Shown here piece after piece: positions 50,240 to 58,252 of a DNA stretch of 64,000 bases. Source of the DNA: Limnohabitans sp. Bal53 (GTDB taxonomy: Bacteria; Pseudomonadota; Gammaproteobacteria; Burkholderiales; Burkholderiaceae_C); assembly GCF_003063355.1 (NCBI RefSeq), contig NZ_NESH01000004.1, forward strand, positions 1 through 64,000, given 5' to 3'. How positions within the stretch are numbered: position 1 is the first letter of the stretch; each line of letters begins with the position of its first letter. Under the pieces are notes generated by a model that made no database searches, had not been told where the DNA came from, and worked only from the letters and a program-made list of their open reading frames with translations. The translations under genes and the position numbers were made by a program.

Positions 50240-51051
50240 CCTTTCCATCTTCTATGACCCGTCGCGCTTTGGTGTGTGCGGTATTGGCCACCACCTCGGT
50301 GTGGGCGCAAGCCCAGTCCATCGTCATGTCCTCCACCACATCGACTGAGCAGTCGGGCTTGTTTGCGCACCTCTTGCCCGCCTTTAAGAAAGTCAGCGGG
50401 TTGGATGTGAAGGTGGTGGCCCTGGGCACAGGCCAGGCGCTGGACATGGCGCGGCGTGGGGATGCCGATGTGGTGTTTGTGCACGACAAGGTGGCCGAAG
50501 ACAAGTTTGTCGCCGATGGCTTTGGCATCAAGCGCTTGCCTGTGATGTACAACGACTTTGTCTTGATTGGCCCCAAGGCCGACCCGGCCGCCACCAAAGG
50601 CAAAGACATTGTGGCGGCCTTGGCCAAGTTGTCGGCTGGCAACGCCGCCTTTGTGTCGCGCGGCGACAAGAGCGGCACACACGCGGCCGAATTGCGTTTT
50701 TCGAAGATGGCCAACTTGGCCGACAAAAAAGGCGGTGGCTACAAAGAGTGCGGCTGCGGCATGGGTCCGGCTTTGAACATCGCCGCGTCTTCCGGTGCTT
50801 ATGTCATGGCCGACCGCGCCACTTGGCTGAACTTCAAAAACCGTGCTGATTTGGCCATTTTGGTGGAGGGTGACCAACGTCTGTTCAACCAATACGGCGT
50901 GATGGTCGTCAACCCAGCCAAGCACGCCCACGTCAAGCAGGCCGATGCGCAGAAGTTTGTGGACTGGATCACCTCGGCCGCAGGTCAAGGTGTGATTGCC
51001 GACTACAAAATCGGTGGAGAGCAGTTGTTCTTCCCGAACGCGGGCAAGTGA
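50236..51051 (+). CDS. tupA: Tungstate-binding periplasmic protein, TupA-like
   Basis: 271 residues. Signal peptide 1-27 (ALVCAVLATTSVWAQAQ). The mature start SIVMSSTTSTEQSGL carries the TTTS-type motif of TupA/WtpA-like oxyanion receptors, and SRGDKSGTHAAELRF is the second ligand-binding motif. A CGCG segment (KECGCGMG) in the C-terminal lobe is unusual for the family and could be worth a look. With the AOR operon downstream, tungstate rather than molybdate is the likely cargo. Confidence 0.88.
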   Translation: MTFPSSMTRRALVCAVLATTSVWAQAQSIVMSSTTSTEQSGLFAHLLPAFKKVSGLDVKVVALGTGQALDMARRGDADVVFVHDKVAEDKFVADGFGIKRLPVMYNDFVLIGPKADPAATKGKDIVAALAKLSAGNAAFVSRGDKSGTHAAELRFSKMANLADKKGGGYKECGCGMGPALNIAASSGAYVMADRATWLNFKNRADLAILVEGDQRLFNQYGVMVVNPAKHAHVKQADAQKFVDWITSAAGQGVIADYKIGGEQLFFPNAGK

Positions 51052-52176
51052 TCAGACTCTGGGCAGGCTAAGTTTGCGGTAAACCGTGGCGCGGCTGATG
51101 CCCAGGCTGCGAGCGGCTTCGGCCACGTTGCCTCGGGCTTGCTGGACGGCTGCTCGGATGATCTCGGTCTGCACATCCTTCAGGGGTTTGGCCATCGCCT
51201 GAGCACGTTCTGGGGTCTTCGTGCTGTTCGCGGATGCTGGGCGGGAGCCCGAGCGCAGGGCCTGGGTTTGCAAACGCAGGCCCGACCACAGTGGCAACTC
51301 TTGTGCCCCGGCTTGTCGACTGGCTGCGTCGAACAGGTTTTCCCAAGGCGAGGCGAACACCTCGCTGGCGTGCTGCGATTGGCCGTCGGTTCCCGGTGAC
51401 ATGGACAGCATTTGCCGCGCCGTGGGGTTCGCCCCCACGATTTGGCCGTTGTGGTCAAGTGTGATCAGGCCATCGCTGTCGTCGCCGGGTTGGTTGCCGG
51501 GCCAGTTCAGGCGCAGCACCAGGGCGTGATCAGTGGACAGCAGCCAGCTGTTTTCGATGCTGCGGGCTGAGCGGCGCACCAGGTGTTTGAGGGCAGGGCG
51601 CTCGGTGGTCTCGATGCCAGTCAAGTCCAACATGCCCGCGCACAGGCCATCCGGGCCAAAAACCGGCGCCCCGGCGCAGCTGTAGACCCCCGTGTCCTGA
51701 AAGAAATGCTCGCCACGGTGCAACCACACAGGCTGCAATTCGGTCAGGGCGGCGCTGATGGCAGTCGTGCCCACGGCTTTTTCGGACAAATCCACCCCCA
51801 CACGGGCGATCACCTCGGCGCGGCGGTCTTGCCGGTCCACCGGGCCGTGCACATCGACCACGATGCCTTGGGCATTGGTCAGGATTGCGAAATAGCGGAT
51901 GTCGGCAATCGCCCGCGCCAGCTCGGCCAGCACCGGCTGGGCCGCTTGCACCAAGGGACGACTGGCTTCTTGCACGCGGCGCATGTGCTGGGCCGAGATG
52001 GCGTCAAAACCGACCGCCTGGCTCGGCTGCAGGCCCATGGACAGGCAGCGCTGCCAAGATTGGGCAATCCAGGGCGACACACCACTGCCTGGGATCGCGG
52101 GTTGGCCCTGAAACACCCAGTCGCGGGCTTGTTCGATCCGTTGCAGGCGGTCGCTGTGGTGGGTGGTCTGGGGCAT
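51052..52176 (-). CDS. AcoR-like GAF-Fis regulator lacking the sigma-54 AAA+ domain
   Basis: 374 residues. N-terminal AcoR-type region (VSPWIAQSWQRCLSMGLQP, ~33-50), GAF-type sensor (~75-215: FAILTNAQGIVVDVHG, GVDLSEKAVGTTAISAAL, YSCAGAPVFGPDG), a PAS-like segment (GLITLDHNGQIVGANPTARQML, ~238-260) and a Fis helix-turn-helix at the C-terminus (IIRAAVQQARGNVAEAARSLGISRATVYRKL). The central AAA+ domain with GAFTGA is absent, so it cannot activate sigma-54 directly. Divergent from the AOR operon, which it likely controls. Confidence 0.85.
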   Translation of the reverse strand: MPQTTHHSDRLQRIEQARDWVFQGQPAIPGSGVSPWIAQSWQRCLSMGLQPSQAVGFDAISAQHMRRVQEASRPLVQAAQPVLAELARAIADIRYFAILTNAQGIVVDVHGPVDRQDRRAEVIARVGVDLSEKAVGTTAISAALTELQPVWLHRGEHFFQDTGVYSCAGAPVFGPDGLCAGMLDLTGIETTERPALKHLVRRSARSIENSWLLSTDHALVLRLNWPGNQPGDDSDGLITLDHNGQIVGANPTARQMLSMSPGTDGQSQHASEVFASPWENLFDAASRQAGAQELPLWSGLRLQTQALRSGSRPASANSTKTPERAQAMAKPLKDVQTEIIRAAVQQARGNVAEAARSLGISRATVYRKLSLPRV

Positions 52177-52210
52177 GTCAGATGTGTATCAAGCTGAGAA
52201 TTTTTGCGTC

Positions 52211-52231
52211 AACCCTGATAAACCTAGGGTT
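52211..52231. promoter_or_regulatory. Inverted repeat in the regulator / AOR divergent region
   Basis: AACCCT and AGGGTT, perfect 6+6 arms with a 9-nt spacer, 35 nt from the regulator start and ~99 nt from aorA. Candidate operator for the GAF-Fis regulator. Confidence 0.4.
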
Positions 52232-52329
52232 AATCCGGAGCGGTTTGCAGAGCGTTGCGCCAACAATGGCTATGCATTCTGATTCATAAGCGCGGGCTTG
52301 AGAAGTCCGTCACCTCACAGGAGATACAC

Positions 52330-52806
52330 ATGCAGAAAGTCCTGCACATCAACCCGGACAAATGTACCGGCTGCTTGCAGTGCGAAATGGCCTGTTCTTT
52401 TGAGAACTACGGCACATACGCCACCTCCAAATCCCGCATCAAGGTGTTTGACTTCCACCACACTGGCAAAAAAGTGCCCTACACCTGCACCCAGTGTGAC
52501 GAGGCCTGGTGCCTGCATGCCTGCCCAGTCGAAGCCATCACCGTGGACAAAGCCACGGGCGCCAAAGTGGTCAACGAGTCCACCTGCGTGGGCTGCAAGG
52601 TTTGCACCATCGCTTGCCCATTCGGCACGATCAACTATGTGCAAGAGACCGGTAAGGTGCAAAAGTGTGACCTGTGCGGTGGCGATCCGGCTTGCGCCGA
52701 CGCTTGCCCAACTGGCGCCATCACTTTCGTGGACGCCAACTGGACCGGCATCGACAAGATGAAGCAGTGGGCCGACAAGTTGGGCAATCAGCCCTCGGCC
52801 TCTTAA
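52330..52806 (+). CDS. aorA: Ferredoxin-like electron-transfer subunit of the AOR complex (four 4Fe-4S)
   Basis: 158 residues with 16 cysteines in four groups: CTGCLQCEMAC (C12-C22), CTQCDEAWCLHACP, CVGCKVCTIACP and CDLCGGDPACADACP. This HycB/PsrB-like polyferredoxin matches the small subunit that wires tungsten aldehyde oxidoreductases to the FAD subunit in the Aromatoleum-type complex. Start ATG 52330 with CAGGAG upstream. 23 bp before the tungsten subunit gene. Confidence 0.88.
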   Translation: MQKVLHINPDKCTGCLQCEMACSFENYGTYATSKSRIKVFDFHHTGKKVPYTCTQCDEAWCLHACPVEAITVDKATGAKVVNESTCVGCKVCTIACPFGTINYVQETGKVQKCDLCGGDPACADACPTGAITFVDANWTGIDKMKQWADKLGNQPSAS

Positions 52807-52829
52807 ATCCCCCCACTAGGAGCATCAAC

Positions 52830-54677
52830 ATGTCTTGGGCTGGAAAAATTCTCCGCGTCAACCTCACGGCTGGCACCGTCAAATCCGAACCGCTGAACAT
52901 GGAGTGGGCCAAGGCCTACCTGGGTTCGCGCGGTTTGGGCAGCAAATACCTGATCAGCGAGATCGACCCCAAAGTCGACCCGCTGTCGGCTGACAACAAA
53001 ATCGTCTGGGCCACGGGCCCACTGACCGGCACCATGGCCTCCACCGGTGGCCGCTACACCGTCATCACCAAGAGCCCACTCACCGGTGCGATCGCTTGCT
53101 CCAACTCGGGTGGCTATTGGGGCGCTGAGCTCAAAATGGCCGGTTGGGACATGGTCATTTTTGAGGGCGCATCGGCCAAGCCGGTTTACCTGCACATCAG
53201 CGACGACGAAGCCGAGCTGCGCGATGCGAGCCACCTCTGGGGCCAAAGCGTCTGGAAGACCGAGGAAATCCTCAAGTCCAGCTTGCAAGACCCCTTGCTG
53301 CGCGTTTGCAGCATCGGCAAGGCCGGTGAAAACGGCGTGCTCTATGCCGCCGTGGTGAACGACTTGCACCGTGCGGCTGGCCGCTCGGGCGTGGGCACCG
53401 TCATGGGCAGCAAAAACCTCAAAGCCATTGCGGTGCGCGGCACCAAGGGTGTGGGCAATATGCACAACCCCAAGGCTTTCATGGCTGCGGCCAAGGCGGC
53501 CAAAAAGGTGTTGGCCGACAACGCGGTCACCGGCCAGGGCCTGCCCGCTTACGGCACCCAGGTGCTGATGAACGTGATCAACGAAGTGGGCGGCTTGCCC
53601 ACTCGCAACCACCGCGATGTGCAGTTTGAAAGCGCCAAAGACATCTCGGCCGAAGCCATGGTCACGCCCCGTGAGACCGATGGCAAAAAGCACCTGGTGA
53701 CCAACCAAGCTTGCTTTGGTTGCACCATCGCCTGCGGCCGCATCAGCAAGATGGACGAGGGACACTTCTCGGTCAAAAACAAGCCTGAGTACTGGGGCGC
53801 CAACGGCGGCTTGGAGTACGAAGCAGCTTGGGCGCTGGGCGCAGCCAACGGCGTGAAAGACCTCGAAGCCCTGCAATACGCCAACATGATCTGCAACGAA
53901 GAAGGCTTCGACCCGATCAGCTTCGGTGCCACCATCGGTGCCGTGATGGAGCTGTACGAAATGGGTGTGCTGACCAAAGAGCAAATCGGTGTGGAAGCCC
54001 CGTTTGGCTCGGCCGAAGCGCTGTGCGAGTTTGTCGACATGACGGCCAAGGGCGTCGGTTTTGGCAAAGAAATTGGCATGGGCTCCAAGCGCCTCACCGC
54101 CAAATACGGCCACCCCGACCTGTCCATGAGCGTCAAGGGTCAGGAATTCCCGGCCTATGACGGTCGTGTGATCCAAGGCATTGGCCTGGCTTACGCCACG
54201 TCCAACCGTGGTGCTTGCCACCTGCGCGGCTACACCATCGCCTCTGAAGTGCTGGGCATCCCGGTCAAGACCGAGCCCACCGAGCACGAAGGCAAGCCCG
54301 AATTGGTCAAGGCCTTCCAAGACGCGACAGCCGCCTTTGACTCGGCCGGTATTTGTGTGTTCACCAGCTTTGCCTGGACCTTGGCTGACGTGGCCCCTCA
54401 GGTGCAAGCCGCTTGCGGTGAAGAGTTCACCATGGAGCACTTGAACCACATCGGCGAGCGCATCTGGAACATGGAGCGCGATTTCAACAACGCCGCTGGC
54501 TTCACCAAGGCCGACGACAACCTGCCCAAGCGCCTGATGAACGAAGCCGCCAAAACCGGCCCCGGCAAAGGCATGGTCAGCAAGTTGGACGAAATGTTGC
54601 CCAAGTACTACGACGCCCGCGGCTGGGATGGCGAAGGCCGTCCGACATCGGCCACTCGGGAACGTCTGGGCTTGTGA
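52830..54677 (+). CDS. aorB: Tungsten-containing aldehyde:ferredoxin oxidoreductase, catalytic subunit
   Basis: 615 residues, full-length AOR. N-terminal MSWAGKILRVNLTAGTV and the pterin-binding GRYTVITKSPLTGAIACSNSGG and GRSGVGTVMGSKNLKA segments. The cubane ligands are C295, C298, C302 (ACFGCTIACG) and C509 (DSAGICVF). Domain 2 residues NEEGFDPISFG and RGACHLRG are also family-typical. Oxidises aldehydes to acids at a W-bis-pterin site. Ribosome site TAGGAG. A REP-like hairpin lies just past the stop and before the FAD gene. Confidence 0.95.
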   Translation: MSWAGKILRVNLTAGTVKSEPLNMEWAKAYLGSRGLGSKYLISEIDPKVDPLSADNKIVWATGPLTGTMASTGGRYTVITKSPLTGAIACSNSGGYWGAELKMAGWDMVIFEGASAKPVYLHISDDEAELRDASHLWGQSVWKTEEILKSSLQDPLLRVCSIGKAGENGVLYAAVVNDLHRAAGRSGVGTVMGSKNLKAIAVRGTKGVGNMHNPKAFMAAAKAAKKVLADNAVTGQGLPAYGTQVLMNVINEVGGLPTRNHRDVQFESAKDISAEAMVTPRETDGKKHLVTNQACFGCTIACGRISKMDEGHFSVKNKPEYWGANGGLEYEAAWALGAANGVKDLEALQYANMICNEEGFDPISFGATIGAVMELYEMGVLTKEQIGVEAPFGSAEALCEFVDMTAKGVGFGKEIGMGSKRLTAKYGHPDLSMSVKGQEFPAYDGRVIQGIGLAYATSNRGACHLRGYTIASEVLGIPVKTEPTEHEGKPELVKAFQDATAAFDSAGICVFTSFAWTLADVAPQVQAACGEEFTMEHLNHIGERIWNMERDFNNAAGFTKADDNLPKRLMNEAAKTGPGKGMVSKLDEMLPKYYDARGWDGEGRPTSATRERLGL

Positions 54678-54684
54678 CCTTGCC

Positions 54685-54742
54685 CCTGTAGGAGCGAGCG
54701 CCTGCTCGTGAAGCCTTCACCGTAGGGGTGCGCTTCTACAGG
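54685..54742. repeat. REP-like element inside the AOR operon
   Basis: CCTGTAG at 54685 and CTACAGG at 54736 are perfect inverted ends; the left arm is GTAGGAGCGAGCGCC, TGCTCGTGAAG. It occupies the 111-bp gap between the W subunit and the FAD subunit, 8 nt after the stop. Confidence 0.7.
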
Positions 54743-54788
54743 AAATCAAGCGGCCTGCGGGCCGCTACCTGTTTCTGGAGTCCGTTTC

Positions 54789-56129
54789 ATGACCCACCAC
54801 GTCATCTTGGGCGCAGGCCCTGCAGGCGTCATCGCCGCCGAGACCCTGCGCAAGCACGCCCCCGCCGACACCATCACCCTGGTGGGTGACGAGCCCGATG
54901 CGCCTTATTCGCGCATGGCCATCCCCTATCTGTTGATTGGCAACATCGAAGAGCAGGGCACCTACCTGCGCAAGAGCGCCACCCACTTTGACGATTTGCG
55001 CATCACGCAAGTCAAAGCCAAGGTGACGCGAGTGGACGCTGCAGGTAAAACCGTGCATCTGGACAACGGCCAGTCGCTGGCTTTTGACAAGCTGTTGATT
55101 GCGACCGGCTCCCAACCCGTGCGCCCACCGATTACCGGCATGGACCTGCCCGGCGTGCACCCTTGTTGGACGCTGGAAGACGCCCGCGCTATTCAGGCGC
55201 TGGCCAAGCCTGGGGCTCGTGTGCTGCAAATGGGCGCAGGCTTCATTGGCTGCATCATCATGGAAGCGCTGGCGGCGCGTGGCGTCAAGCTGAGCGTGGT
55301 GGAAATGGGTGACCGCATGGTGCCCCGCATGATGGGCCCGGTGGCGGGCGGCATGATCCGCGACTGGTGCGAGGCCAAAGGCGTGCAGGTGTTCACCGGC
55401 ACCAAGGTCGAGGCCATCAGTCAAGGTGCAGAAAAAGGCTTGCTTGGCAAGTTGGCTTCCGCGGTGGGCTTGGCCTCTGACGAAGCGGGTGGCCCGCTGC
55501 AAGTGCGCCTTTCTAACGGCCAAACCGTCGAGGCCGATCTGGTCATCAGCGCCACGGGCGTGCGCCCGGCCATTGGTTTTTTGAAGGACAGCGGCATCAC
55601 CTGCCTGCAAGGCGTGTTGACCGACCAGCACCTGCAAACCAATGTGCCCGGCATTTATGCCGCAGGCGACTGCGCCGAAGCTTTTGACATGGTCAGCGGC
55701 AAAACGATTGTGAGTGCCATCCAGCCCAACGCCGCCGAGCAGGCCCGCGTGGCCGCGCTCAACATGTTGGGCCAAAAGACCGAGCTCAAAGGCGTCACAC
55801 AAATCAACGTGCTCGACACCCTGGGTTTGATCTCCACCAGTTTTGGCAACTGGGAAGGCGTGGCCGATGGCCAGTCGGCCGTGTTGACCGACAAGGCCGC
55901 AGGTCGTCACCTGAGCCTGCAGTTCAAGGACGATGTGATGGTCGGTTGCAACAGCGTGGGCTGGACTGAGCATGTGGGCGTGATGCGTGGCCTGGTCGAA
56001 GGCCAGGTGCACTTGGGCGACTGGAAAGACCGCCTGATGCACGACCCGACCAAGCTGGTGGACGCTTACCTTGATTGCGCACAGGGTCAAGGGCGATGGA
56101 GCGGTGCGCAAGACGCACGCCGCCGCTGA
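54789..56129 (+). CDS. aorC: FAD-dependent NAD(H) oxidoreductase subunit of the AOR complex
   Basis: 446 residues. Two dinucleotide folds: FAD at VILGAGPAGVIAAE (residues 5-18) and NAD(P)H at VLQMGAGFIGCIIMEAL (~150); GIYAAGDCAEAFDM is the second FAD motif. NADH-oxidase/nitrite-reductase-like class I flavoprotein. In known AOR complexes this subunit passes electrons to or from NAD+. Preceded by the REP element and TCTGGAG ribosome site. Confidence 0.88.
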   Translation: MTHHVILGAGPAGVIAAETLRKHAPADTITLVGDEPDAPYSRMAIPYLLIGNIEEQGTYLRKSATHFDDLRITQVKAKVTRVDAAGKTVHLDNGQSLAFDKLLIATGSQPVRPPITGMDLPGVHPCWTLEDARAIQALAKPGARVLQMGAGFIGCIIMEALAARGVKLSVVEMGDRMVPRMMGPVAGGMIRDWCEAKGVQVFTGTKVEAISQGAEKGLLGKLASAVGLASDEAGGPLQVRLSNGQTVEADLVISATGVRPAIGFLKDSGITCLQGVLTDQHLQTNVPGIYAAGDCAEAFDMVSGKTIVSAIQPNAAEQARVAALNMLGQKTELKGVTQINVLDTLGLISTSFGNWEGVADGQSAVLTDKAAGRHLSLQFKDDVMVGCNSVGWTEHVGVMRGLVEGQVHLGDWKDRLMHDPTKLVDAYLDCAQGQGRWSGAQDARRR

Positions 56130-56132
56130 AGC

Positions 56133-56138
56133 GACAAT
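56133..56138 (+). promoter_or_regulatory. Candidate -10 box before the MoaD-like gene
   Basis: GACAAT, 6 nt, ATG. There is no Shine-Dalgarno, although the gene is inside the AOR operon. Confidence 0.25.
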
Positions 56139-56144
56139 CTGCGC

Positions 56145-56399
56145 ATGAACATCACTTTCAAACTGTTTGCCACGCTGACCGATTACTTGCCCCCCGAAGC
56201 CCGGCGCAGCAACCAGGTTACGCTGGATGTGGCGCAGGAATCCAGCATCAGCCAGATCATCGAGCCCTTTGGCATGCCCCCGAAGCTCGTGCATCTGGTG
56301 CTGGTGAATGGCAAATACATCAAACCCGAAGACCGAGGCACCACCACCTTGGTCGAAGGCGATGTGCTGGCGATTTGGCCCCCAGTGGCCGGTGGTTGA
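56145..56399 (+). CDS. aorD: MoaD/ThiS-like sulfur carrier for the tungsten cofactor
   Basis: 84 residues, beta-grasp fold: ITFKLFATLTDYLPP at the start, LVLVNGKYIKPEDRG in the middle, and the C-terminal GDVLAIWPPVAGG ending in Gly-Gly, the tail that is adenylated and thiocarboxylated in MoaD. A dedicated copy within an AOR operon suggests pterin dithiolene sulfuration for this enzyme. The chromosomal moaD is presumably elsewhere. Confidence 0.88.
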   Translation: MNITFKLFATLTDYLPPEARRSNQVTLDVAQESSISQIIEPFGMPPKLVHLVLVNGKYIKPEDRGTTTLVEGDVLAIWPPVAGG

Positions 56400-56425
56400 A
56401 CTCAGCGTAAGCGGAAACCCGACCC

Positions 56426-56725
56426 ATGCAGTCCTACTACCCCGAGCGCTTCGAGCGCGACATGGGCACCACCGAAGGAGAATGGCTGTGCGCCTTGCCC
56501 CGCGCCTTGGGCGTGCACGCCTTTGAGCTGGGTACAGGCCAAGCACGCGTGCTCATCGGTGAAGGCCACCTGCTGCTGCAATGGCGCATCCTGCCTCCGC
56601 GTGTGATCGCACTGCTGCGCTTGCAGCGGCTGGCCGTGTCTTTTGTGTTTGTGGGCGTGGAAGAAGATGCGCGTCAGCGCTTCATGAAGCGCTTTGATTT
56701 GACGATGCAGCGAGGTGGTGGATAG
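56426..56725 (+). CDS. Unrecognised 99-residue protein at the end of the AOR operon
   Basis: I do not recognise the family. 99 residues, start ATG 56426, 26 bp after the MoaD-like gene, same strand. It has an acidic/aromatic N-terminus (QSYYPERFERDMGTTEGEW), a beta-like core (ALGVHAFELGTGQARVLIGEG, LLLQWRILPPRVIALLRLQRLAVSFVF) and the basic end RFMKRFDLTMQRGGG. No Cys, no signal peptide, no membrane helix. The position suggests a role with the AOR enzyme or its cofactor, but that rests on context only. The next gene is convergent, 4 bp away. Confidence 0.7.
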   Translation: MQSYYPERFERDMGTTEGEWLCALPRALGVHAFELGTGQARVLIGEGHLLLQWRILPPRVIALLRLQRLAVSFVFVGVEEDARQRFMKRFDLTMQRGGG

Positions 56726-56729
56726 AGAA

Positions 56730-57113
56730 TCACCGCCCCCAGAACATCGCCACCGACTTGAGACCCAACAAGGTCAGTGCAAGCGAGCCGAACAGGTGAA
56801 CACCGGAGGTGCCTGCCGCCAAGGCGTAGCGGCCTTGTTGCAGCATGGCGACCACTTCGGCCGAGAAGCTGGAGAAAGTGGTCAGGGCGCCTAAAAAGCC
56901 GGTGACCAGGGCCAGTCGCCAGACCGGATCCAGGTCGGGCAGTTGCTGGAACACGCCCACACACACGCCCACCAGATAGCCTCCGATCAGGTTGGCGGCC
57001 AGCGTTCCCAGGGGCATCAGGCCGGCACTGGCGGGGTTGAGCCACAAGCCCAGTTGCCAGCGCGACAGCGCCCCCACACAAGCGCCTATGCAAATCGCAA
57101 TCACCGTGAGCAT
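56730..57113 (-). CDS. crcB: Fluoride channel CrcB/FluC
   Basis: 127 residues, four helices (TVIAICIGACVGALSRWQLG, LGTLAANLIGGYLVGVCVGVF, RLALVTGFLGALTTFSSFSAEV, GSLALTLLGLKSVAMFW). Family motifs GALSRW, N-x-x-G and GALTTFSSFS (selectivity Phe and Thr/Ser) are present. Dual-topology fluoride exporter. No fluoride riboswitch is visible in the short leader. Confidence 0.95.
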   Translation of the reverse strand: MLTVIAICIGACVGALSRWQLGLWLNPASAGLMPLGTLAANLIGGYLVGVCVGVFQQLPDLDPVWRLALVTGFLGALTTFSSFSAEVVAMLQQGRYALAAGTSGVHLFGSLALTLLGLKSVAMFWGR

Positions 57114-57146
57114 GGGGTGGTTCCTTTGGGCTGTGGATGAACGGTT

Positions 57147-58154
57147 TTAAAACGGTGGGTCTTCTTCGTCCGCTGCGGCAGCGCCCGTGTTGACGGTTGA
57201 ATTGTGCACGGTGCGTGTGGTGCTCGGCACCGGGTCGGCAGCCGCCACACCCAGTTCCATTTCGCCGCCCAAGGCGTCGATCAGGCTGTCGATCAGCGGC
57301 CCCAGCAAGCCGGTGGACAAGGCCACGTCGGCGTCAAAGCGGTCTTCGTTTTTGTCGGTGCCCGATTCGTCCATCACGCCGTCAAGGTACTGCACTTTTT
57401 TCAGCTGCAGGGTATCGGTCAGCACAAAGGCCACACGCCCGTCCCAGCTCAGCGCCAGCTGGGTGGGCAGCTTGCCTTCGAGCACATGCTTGCGCACATC
57501 GTCGTTGGCCAGGTGGTGGCGGGTAAAGCGCACGCTGGCGGCGTCTTCGCCAGTGGACTTGAGCACGGTTTCGCGCTCCACCGTGAGGTCGGCTGGCCAT
57601 TCGTCCGGGGTTGGGGCCAAAAGCCATTGCGTCATCGCCGCTTGGGGTGAGGTGACGGTCTGGATCAGCGACACGGACAGGCCACCCATCACGTTCATCA
57701 GCGCCGACATGACTTCGTCGGCCTTGCCTTGGCTGCCTGCATTCAGCACCAAGCGGCGGTTTTCCAGGTCCATCCACACCAGCACGGTGGATTGACGGGC
57801 AAAGGCTTGTGGCAGCAGCGACAGCAGCACGTCGTCCATCAGGTCGCGCTTTTCTTTTTTGCCAGGTTTGCGTCCGGTGGCCGCTTCGATTTCGGCGATG
57901 CGTTCGTCTGCCTTGCGCCGCACCACATTGCCCGGCACCGCCTTGGACTCGATCATGAGTTTCAGGATCCACTGCCCGGCCACGGACTCAACCAAGGGGC
58001 CGTGGGCCTCGCCACGCGGCGGCACCCAGCCGATCGACTTGTCCTGGCTCGCGCCACATTCCACAAACTGCACCGGCTCCAGCGCCGCCTGCACATCGGC
58101 CAGAGTGGGCGAAAAGCCCTCACCGATGCGGTAAACCATCACATTTTTGAACAC
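57147..58154 (-). CDS. rdgC: Recombination-associated protein RdgC
   Basis: 335 residues. N-terminal MFKNVMVYRIG with GWVPPRGE and the helix RKADERIAEIEAATGRKPGKKEKRDL are RdgC hallmarks; the C-terminal tail is Asp/Glu/Pro-rich. Forms a DNA-encircling dimer that limits RecA. Same strand as crcB and 33 bp upstream of it. Confidence 0.95.
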   Translation of the reverse strand: MFKNVMVYRIGEGFSPTLADVQAALEPVQFVECGASQDKSIGWVPPRGEAHGPLVESVAGQWILKLMIESKAVPGNVVRRKADERIAEIEAATGRKPGKKEKRDLMDDVLLSLLPQAFARQSTVLVWMDLENRRLVLNAGSQGKADEVMSALMNVMGGLSVSLIQTVTSPQAAMTQWLLAPTPDEWPADLTVERETVLKSTGEDAASVRFTRHHLANDDVRKHVLEGKLPTQLALSWDGRVAFVLTDTLQLKKVQYLDGVMDESGTDKNEDRFDADVALSTGLLGPLIDSLIDALGGEMELGVAAADPVPSTTRTVHNSTVNTGAAAADEEDPPF

Positions 58155-58252
58155 AGCAATCCTCTAAGACTTCGGCGCAAGCATCGGCCGAACAAGGGGC
58201 TATCTTAGAGGATCATGTGGGGTGAATTGGGTTGGATGCAGTGACAGCTTCA

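Noticed and set aside
52177..52329. Sigma-54 promoter for the AOR operon
   Set aside because: No convincing GG-N10-GC element, and the neighbouring regulator lacks the AAA+ domain.
57114..57146. Fluoride riboswitch before crcB
   Set aside because: The gap to rdgC is only 33 nt, too short for the motif.
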